Origin: Trichoplusia ni
Lineage: Eukaryota > Arthropoda > Insecta > Lepidoptera > Noctuidae
Direction: 5' to 3'
NCBI RefSeq assembly: GCF_003590095.1
Contig: NC_039489.1
Span: 2,232,001 to 2,296,000, forward strand
Length of the DNA: 64,000 bases
In this document: positions 57,031 through 64,000 of the stretch, one piece after another
Numbering within the stretch: position 1 is the first letter of the stretch
Layout of the letters: each line of letters opens with the position of its first letter
Notes under the pieces: model-generated
What the model was told of the DNA's origin: nothing
Database searches by the model: none
What the model saw: only the letters and a program-made list of their open reading frames with translations
Made by a program: the position numbers and the translations under genes

Positions 57031-58118
57031 ACTATACACCCGGAAAAATAAACATTGAATGTCGTTTCTTTGTTTTCAGGTAGGGTTGTTACAGTTGTGT
57101 AGGTATATAAGATGTTTTTTTGATAAAAAGTTAACAAAATAAATCTTTGTTTTCAGAAGCAACGCATTCGTTTATCTTATCACAAACTATAAGATATAAC
57201 CTTATATTTAAATAATGTAAACTTCTATACGAATCTCAACGTTACTGCAAGTCCTATTTAACTGGTACTGAGTCCCTCCAAAGTGTGTCTTTTTTGGCAA
57301 CCACTGGAGATTATTTTTTGTAAGACATATTCAAAGTCGCTTATTGACATGCGGACGAAATTGTCAAAATTATGCAAATCAACAAATATTTGTTCATTAC
57401 TGTAAAATCACCTCCTACAACTTTTTTTATTTATTTACTAGACCGACAGATTTTGAGCTAAGCTACAATGCGACATAAAATTTACAACTGTGTGTCTAAT
57501 ACTTTAAGAGTTATTTTAATTGTCATAATTTGACAGCTTGGCGCCACATTTTCTAATACCCATTTTAGCGGTCAAATTGTAATTTTATTTTATTATAGTG
57601 AATACTAAATAGTTGCTTACGGGAGTATAAAGGTAAGCAGAACACTTTGCATTATTGTTTTTTTAGAATACAGTAATAGTTTTTGTAAATATCAGCAGTA
57701 TAATTGTGATGTTGAAGTACATCAATATGCAAAATCGGCAAGAAATAGTTTTTCTGTAGGTATAATATACTTTTTAATTTTTGACTTATTTGTATGCACC
57801 CCGCGAATTCTCGGCGAAGGTTATCTTTCTTATCGATATCCTGCTCGGAATCACCTAGAGCAGGTCGCGACCCTCATCAAGATTAACCTGTGTTGGAATC
57901 GTCGCACGGCGGAGCATCGGCAGCAGACATAGCATACCAAGGTACGTGCACGTATGTTAGGTTGTTACTGCTGTAATTCAAAGGAACATCGTTTGTGTAA
58001 TCGTCCAGACCAGCCGTCTGTCCCAAATGTGCTGTTACCTCTCCGAAGCAATAATCTGAAACCTCACGACAGCACATACATAATTTATTCATACGAATTT
58101 TATAATTATTTATCCAGA
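57031..58118. other. Spacer and possible piggyBac leader
   Basis: AT-rich to about 57800, then a more mixed sequence leading to the ATG at 58119. It has an open reading upstream of the ATG (from 57954), but the conserved protein starts at 58119. Confidence 0.35.
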
Positions 58119-58947
58119 ATGTCCCGTAAAGTGGCAGATAAAGATATAGAACAACTTCTGGCAGCTTTGGAAGATGGAAATATTTCTGAGGATGGCTTGG
58201 AAGATGAAAGTGAAGATGAAGAAACCTTTTTCGCTAATGCAAGAGAAATAGTTCAAGAGTTGGAAGACGAGGATGCAGAGGACCATAAAGATCCTACCTA
58301 TAATGATCTACCACTAGTTCAAGATTTGCCTGGCCCATCAAGTCAAATTTTTATTTCATTACCCATGCAAGAAGGTCATCAACAATATGTAGAATTTGAT
58401 AAAAGGAAACTCATTTGGAAAAAAGACAGTTTGTTGTTTGACGAATCAAAAATAATTCACCAACCAAGTACAACAGAGTTTACTGTAACTGAACTTGATA
58501 CAACATATAAATGTTTTTTGCACTACTTCACACCTGAGTTTCTTCAAAAAATTGTTGATGAAACTAACTTATATGCAGTACAGAAAAACCCTTCAATATC
58601 TTTCACTATAACTGTTGGGGAGTTTAAAAAAATCATAGGAATTCTTTTATTTATGTCAGTAGAACAATTCCCTAGTGTACGCTCATACTGGCATTCCAAG
58701 TTTGGCTACGACCCTGTAAAGAGCGCAATGCCTGTAAATCGGTTTGAGATGATTAGTAGCTACTTACATTTCAACAATAATAATAAACATCTTCCGCGAG
58801 ATCAATCTGATCACGATCGCCTCCATAAGATTCGGCCTGTGATAGAACAACTAAATAAGAAATTTTCATCAGTTGGAATAGACCAACGACTTTCTATAGA
58901 TGAGCAGATGTGTTCAACTAAAATTGCACATTTCCTAAAGCAATATC
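58119..58947 (+). pseudogene. piggyBac transposase fragment 3, N-terminal half
   Basis: From the ATG: an acidic N-terminus (EDESEDEETFFANARE), LPGPSSQIF, then the DDE_Tnp_1_7 start YFTPEFLQKIVDETNLYA, GEFKKIIGILLFMSVEQFPS, RSYWHSKFGYDPV, MPVNRFEMISSYLHFNNN and LSIDEQMCSTKIAHFLKQYL with the first catalytic aspartate. The frame is open for about 275 codons and is cut off right after KQYL, where Helitron-type sequence begins. The downstream catalytic half is not found nearby. PGBD2/3-like by pattern. Confidence 0.9.
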
Positions 58948-60050
58948 TTCTATATACATATATAAAACTCAAAGGTGACTGACTGACATAGTGATGCAAC
59001 AATGCACAGCCGAAACCACTGGACGGATCGGACTCAAATTTGGCATGCAGGTAGATGTTATGCTGTAGGCATCCGCTAAGAAAGGATTTTGTTAAATTTC
59101 ATCCCCAAGGAGTTAAAATAGGGGGATGATAGTTTGTGTAAATCTTCATAGATTTTTGACTGATTGAACTAAAATTAATGATTGAAGATTGGAGGTATGT
59201 ATTTCATCCGATTAAATGGCAACGATATAGATAAATTCAGCCGCTTTAGTTCTAAATAGTTGACAATAGTTGGCGTTGTGCAGAAGTTTTAAAGAGTACA
59301 AAAATAATTGTTTGGGACGAAATAACGATGGCTCATAAAGGTGGTATTGAAGCCTTAAACAGATCACTAAAGGATATAAGGGGTAATAACAAGTTAAAGG
59401 GTGGCATAACAGTTTAACTGGCCGGAGACTTCCGGCAGATTCTACCAGTGGTACCAAAAGGCACCAGAACTGACGAAGTAAAGTCGTGCATTAAGAATTC
59501 TTATTTGTGGCCACAGGTTAATATTCTTAAACTGTCTAAAAATATGAGAGCACATTTGGGCGGGGATGAGTCTGGTGATAGATTTTCGGATCTCCTTCTT
59601 AAAATCGGTAACGGTGATTTTCCATCGTTTCATGGAATGATAACCATCCCGGAAGAATTGTGTACTTAGAGTTGTTACTACCTTGCAAGAATTAGTATCT
59701 AAAGTTTATCCAGACATTTTTCATATACATGACAAGCCTATTGAATGGTTATGTGAACGTGCCATACTTAATCCAAAAAACGATCAAGCAGCAGCTATTA
59801 ACAATATCCTGCTCATGTCGTTTGAGGGTGAAGAAAAAGTCTATACCTCGACTGATACTGTGGTTAATACAGATGACGCTACTAATTACCCCGTAGACTT
59901 TTTAAATTCATTGAAACCGCCAGGTTTGCCTTATCATAAGCTTATTCTTGGGCACTCCAATTATGTTGTTGCAAAATTTAAAACCACCCTTTGGCCGGGC
60001 AAGCTTTTATTTCCAAAGTCACAAACATTTTGCAAATTTTAGTAAGACTA
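58948..60050 (+). mobile_element. Helitron, partly preserved
   Basis: A 5'-end-like sequence TCTATATACATATATAAAAC, then CTCAAAGGTGACTGACTGAC, CACTGGACGGATCGGACTCA and GGCATGCAGGTAGATG follows the piggyBac break. It is of the kind found at the start of lepidopteran Helitrons. A Rep/helicase remnant follows. No hairpin/CTRR 3' end was identified, so the right limit is open. It inserted into, or recombined with, the piggyBac gene. Confidence 0.7.
59225..60042 (+). pseudogene. Helitron PIF1-like helicase, C-terminal part
   Basis: Blocks in order: IIVWDEITMAHKGGIEALNR (Walker B DE), then LAGDFRQILPVVPKGTR after a stop, LWPQVNILKLSKNMR, and, after a shift near 59670, RAILNPKNDQAAAINN. It ends with DFLNSLKPPGLPYHKL near the end of the helicase. 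These are motifs II-V of PIF1 helicases as fused in Helitron Rep-Hel proteins. The N-terminal Rep nuclease and Walker A are absent. At least two lesions. Confidence 0.88.
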
Positions 60051-60300
60051 ACAGCTATTATTAAGTTATAACATGCTGGCTACTTCTTAAGCATGAATTT
60101 AATGTGTTATCATCTATTTCAAACATAGGTGTAAAAATTTCGAAACATTGATCAACAGACGTTTATGATTAAGTTGTGGAAAAATGCTTAGAAGCAATAT
60201 TTGTAGAACGGCTCTTGCTTAAAAAAAACATATTAATATAATATCAATATAATAGAATTTCAGACTACTGGAACACGCATTATTTATTTAAAAAATGATA
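60051..60300. other. Spacer between the Helitron and the next piggyBac
   Basis: AT-rich, non-coding. Confidence 0.35.
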
Positions 60301-61361
60301 TTTTCAGAAATTACATGTCCAGAAACAAGTTTTTGAACGTAATGCGAGCATTGAACATCCAAAAGGTGGCAAGAAATGCAAACTTAAATAAAATTAAATC
60401 TTTAAATGACGAAATAAATAAATACATGCAAAATATTTATCATCCCACAAGAGAAATTACAATTTATGAGTCACTGATGCTATGGCGAGGAAGACTAAGT
60501 TACCGCCAATATATGAAATCAAAAGCCAGCTGATATGGACTAAAGTTTTATAATCTAGCCGATAATACAGGCACAATTTTTAAAAACACATTTATATGTA
60601 TACTGGATCAAAAAATCAATTAGTTTCTGGACACGGACATAGCAATAAAGTTGTTCATTGTCCTATGGATGCGCTTAAAAATGTGGGCCACTCGCTGTAT
60701 GTCGATAATTTTAACTGCAGCATTCCTCCCACAAGAGATTTATTAAACAGCCGCACATTTTGCACGGGAACACTCAAAATGAATAGACAGGGGAATCCCA
60801 AAGAATTATTAAATACAAAAATTTGTGGTGAGTGTATTATACTGCATGATAACAATAATATAACTTTATCAAAATGGAAGGTGCTGTTTCTTTCAAGCGA
60901 GCATAATAGTGTCTTAGAGGAAGTAAGACATCGTACCAAAAACAGCACCTCTTTAAGACCACGAGCTATTATCAAATAAAATAAACACATTTGAAATGTG
61001 GATAAACATGACCTAATGCTATCATATTATACAGGTGAAAATAAATCAATACGGTGATATAAAAGGTAATAATTCGTTTGATTGAAGTGTGTTTAATCAA
61101 TTCTTACAAATTATTTAAATCAGAAAAAAAACTGAATGTCAGTTTATACAACTTTCGTGTAAATATTCTCGAAAGACTGTTGCCATATGTTCATTCCCAT
61201 GAGGAAATAAGTAAAGAATCAAATAGTCGGCGGGAAAAGAGGAAACAGTGCTGACAATGTGCGAAGCAAAAAAATCGTGTAGACACAATATTTTACTGCC
61301 CTAACTGCCCTGATCAACCAGGACTACGTTTAAATTGTTTTAAGCCATACCACCGGTACTG
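60301..61361 (+). pseudogene. piggyBac transposase fragment 4 (PGBD4-like)
   Basis: Plus strand, 5'-truncated: NYMSRNKFLNVMRALNIQK, LNDEINKYMQNIYHPTREIT and IYESLMLWRGRLSYRQYM (first acidic motif as E-S-L-M). GLKFYNLADNTG follows, then GHGHSNKVV, VGHSLYVDNFNCSIPPTRDL (second aspartate) and SRTFCTGTLKMNRQGNPKEL. The C-terminal cysteine-rich finger is FYCPNCPDQPGLRLNCF near 61300-61350. Several frameshifts occur between 60530 and 61240. The IDES motif is replaced by YESL, so the first catalytic residue is changed. It is a different lineage from fragment 3. Confidence 0.85.
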
Positions 61362-61453
61362 ATCTATGTTCAAAGACAACTCTTTATGTATTTTGTAAAC
61401 GAGTTATCTTATTAAAACAGAAAATATATCTATGTCTACCTACGACTCGAGAG

Positions 61454-61573
61454 TTATTAAATGATGTAACGGTTTGTCACGCGTATTTATCGGGGTAGCC
61501 CGACTAGTTTCGGACCCAACCGGAGTCCTTAATCATGAGCAGACGCGGCGGGCGAGCGATAGTTATTATAAAA
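61454..61573 (+). repeat. Relative of the 14531 insert with inverted core
   Basis: Starts TTATTAAATGATGTAACGGT and ends ATAGTTATTATA, as at 14531-14693, but the core (TTTCGGACCCAACCGGAGTC and AGCAGACGCGGC) is in reverse orientation. Confidence 0.8.
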
Positions 61574-62549
61574 AAGACTCGAGAGTTGTAATACAAATTG
61601 TGTTTAAGTGATTAAGAAATAAGATGTACATTTGCAAATAAAAGATAGTGAGTTATTTCATTTTTTTTTTAATATATTAGTTGGATGAATTAAAGTTGGA
61701 TGACATGACTAATTTCATTTTAAATAAACACATTTTTGGCCTGTATGTTTATAGTTCGAACACCCAGCCCGGTCAGGAGAAGCCGTATTAGAAATAAATT
61801 TTACTCAAAGAGGGGGAAATAAGGAGTTTATCGCCTATTAAATAATTCCTTAAAAGACTTATATGCTAAAATCCCCAAAATAAGATTAGTTACTCTAGTT
61901 TTTGCAAAAAAAGACCGTTTTGGATACTCAAACCAAATGTAAATAAATGTGAAAATATGGATTTAATGATGAAAAAACAATCAAATTCAAGCAAAATCAA
62001 CCAAAGATATTTTAACCCAAATTTTCAGCAGAGGTCATCACCGATTTACCTGCTGAACTCCCTGTTCTGCCCGGAGGTGAAAAAACAACCAAACAACGGC
62101 GACAATGCGTTTTTTTTTTAAAAACGAGGCGTACCCATTTCTTATGCCGAGCATGCAATGTAGCGCTATGTTTTAATTTGACAGACACTTCTTCATGTTT
62201 CGTCAAATACCACACCTAAACACATTTAATTTACCCTTCTATTTTCTTTTGTTTACATTGCATTAAAATCGTTACCATTTAGCTAAAAAAAAATCCTAAG
62301 TATTATTTAGCTAGGCGTACTAGGTATTAAGTACCTACGAACCATTAACAATTTGCAGCCCGCAAGCGATACATCAACCATAAATCCTTGACTAGACTTC
62401 TTCTATTTTAGCATTTACTTTATAATTTATTTGTAAAACTTTAATATAAACCTTTTAATTAACCGTCAGATATCCTTTTCTCATAAAAATGTAATGTGAC
62501 TATCAAAAAGTCATGTCCATATTAATATTGTCACGACAGACAAGCTCTG
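61574..62549. other. No supported gene
   Basis: AT-rich. The minus-strand reading at 62012-62215 (KKTHCRRCLVVFSPPGRTGS) has no family I recognise. Confidence 0.35.
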
Positions 62550-63645
62550 ATGGAAAAGCCAAATATTACAGCAAAGCGCGAGGTTCATCTAGAAAAGATT
62601 ATGAAAAATAGAAATTTACCAGATGACCTGAGATATGAAGGATATAATTTATCTAGACGAGAGCTATGTCTATAAATCCTACAAATTAAAGAAATGACAT
62701 AAATGGAATAAAAGAAAATGTGTCCAAAGGAAAGAGGTGACTAGTTGTTGAATCTTAAAGCTTGACAACTAGTATTCCTCATACCATGATTTTGATTAAT
62801 ATACATTGTTTTCTTTTTAGGAATATAATTATACACGCAGAGAGCGAAAATAGATTCGTACCAAATGTTCTTTTAATATTTAGTGGGAAAAATAAAAATA
62901 GATACTACCACTCTGAAATGAATAAAAGTAATTTCACAAAATGGGTTACAGAAAAATTAATACCAAATGTTCTTAAACTTACTATTATAGTAATGGATAA
63001 CGCCTCCTACCATTCAGTCGCTTAATAGAGTTCCCACTTCTACATCAAAAGTCAGCGAAATAAAGCTGTAGTTGTCAGAGAACAATATACCATTTTCTGA
63101 TACAACAAGAAAGCCAAATCTGTTAATGCTTGTAAAACAACACAAACCGGAGCCCGCCTATGAAATAGATGATATTTGAAATAGACATGGTCACACAGTT
63201 GTAAGGTTCCCACCTTACCATTGTGACCTAAACCCAATTGAACTAGTGTGGGGCATTGCAAAACAAAAAATTGAATCGCACAATGTCGGATCTGTTGACA
63301 TCAAGGTATTTTGTGACAGCAATTAAAAAAATGTTTCATATTATTTAATGTCATTTATTTTTATTTCAATAGACAGTAGCTGAACAAGCGTTTCAGAGTA
63401 TATCTGCTGATGACTGGAGAAGTTCATGCCAAAACATCATGAAAATAGAGAGAGACTATTGCGAACGGGGGCAAACTCTGTATGACGATATTGAAAAAAA
63501 TATCATAAACCTTCAACATGAAAGCAGCAGTACTGAATCAAGTGAAGACAGCCAGCAGACTATTGAAGAAGACACGCCCCAAAACTTAGATAAAGACTGT
63601 TCTGACGTGGAATACTTAGACGAAAGCATTTTTGATTATGATTAA
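62550..63645 (+). pseudogene. IS630/Tc1-superfamily DDE transposase, decayed
   Basis: Blocks in order: MEKPNITAKREVHLEKIMKN (62552), YNLSRRELC region with IIYLDESYVYKSYKLKK (first catalytic D, another frame), then after a gap IIIHAESENRFVPNVLLIF, YYHSEMNKSNFTKWVTEKL, IVMDNASYHSV (second D, stop at about 63023). Next come RHGHTVVRFPPYHCDLNPIE with LVWGIAKQKIE (E) and, after 63375, TVAEQAFQSISADDWRSSCQ and an acidic C-terminal tail to 63645. Two AG/GT-like gaps (62700-62820 and 63300-63372) may be introns. This family is common in arthropods but rarely characterised. A small relative is at 20360. Confidence 0.75.
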
Positions 63646-63714
63646 CATAAAATATGCAATTGGATTCATTCAACTTTTACACATTACATTTAATTTTATT
63701 ATTTATATAGTATT

Positions 63715-64000
63715 CTTTGGGACGCCTCAAATAAAGATTTTAAAGATAAATTTAAAAAATGATGCTTGGAGGGACATTGCTGCAGAATTTCATATATCGC
63801 AAAAAGAAGTGGAAACAAAGATGCATTTTCTACGCTCACAATTCAGTCGTAAAAAGAAAAAAATCAAACAGGATTGGAAGCGGTTCCGAGGACGTGATTA
63901 AAAGCAAATGGCAAAAAAGTCAGTGGTTGGAATCGCTGCAATTTTTATTGCGTGGTGCAACAACGTTTGAATCATCAGATACAATGGGAACAGTGAGTAT
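63715..64000 (+). pseudogene. MADF domain, frameshifted, runs off the window
   Basis: WDASNKDFKDKFKK, then (after a shift in the A-run near 63758) DAWRDIAAEFHISQKEVETK, MHFLRSQFSRKKKKIK and, after another shift near 63890, EDVIKSKWQKSQWLESLQFL. This is the MADF DNA-binding domain as in Adf-1-like or Harbinger partner proteins. Two one-base shifts suggest a decayed exon. The right end is outside the window, so membership in a further Harbinger element cannot be tested. Confidence 0.7.

Noticed and set aside
61236..61361. Independent zinc-finger gene
   Set aside because: The cysteine pattern is the normal C-terminal finger of the piggyBac copy just upstream.

Overview
This window looks like insect DNA, most likely lepidopteran, and it is almost entirely a transposable-element (TE) graveyard. 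Three things support this: spliced transposase genes with short AT-rich introns; an AT-rich background (GC-rich only in a few TE pieces); and repeats I know from Lepidoptera. These repeats are a tRNA-derived SINE, a LINE 3' end with an ATG-type microsatellite tail, and Helitron-type ends. The order-level call rests on remembered repeat families, not on a search. I found no gene I can confidently call a conserved host gene.

Layout. 1-3.1 kb: a Jockey-type gag-like ORF1 runs directly into a FLYWCH-MULE transposase. 3.8-9.8 kb: a minus-strand BEL/Pao integrase is split by a complete PIF/Harbinger element (4.4-9.6 kb) whose two spliced genes both read open. 9.8-13.7 kb: a copia gag remnant is split by a hAT element, itself split by a 5'-truncated LINE. 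13.9-15.4 kb: a degraded P-element-like transposase holds a short retroposon-like insert. 15.5-17.1 kb: an apparently intact Tc1 element with terminal inverted repeats (TIRs) and TA duplication. 17.3-19.6 kb: a degraded BEL/Pao pol. 19.6-20.5 kb: a second P-like fragment and an IS630-like fragment. 20.8-25.6 kb: small arginine/glycine-rich exons, then a frameshifted copia gag-pol.

26.7-28.3 kb: an open two-exon gene of a transposase-like family I cannot name; two more members lie at 43.8-44.7 and 51.0-53.0 kb. 28.6-36.0 kb: a hAT element, with a BED finger and AGATAC-rich ends, holds a second PIF/Harbinger. In that element the MADF-BESS gene and the antisense transposase gene each sit inside the other's intron. 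The MADF intron also carries a hAT-type MITE.

36-42 kb is TE-poor and AT-rich with only small repeat pieces. 42-64 kb is a patchwork of broken piggyBac (four pieces), hAT, BEL/Pao, mariner, LINE, Helitron, a large foldback element, an IS630-like transposase and, at the right edge, a MADF domain.

The nesting gives a relative history: BEL and copia pieces are oldest. Harbinger, hAT and Tc1 came later and kept clean ends. The LINE in the hAT is younger than that hAT. The pairs most likely to have worked together are the Harbinger transposase and its DNA-binding partner, present twice in different arrangements.
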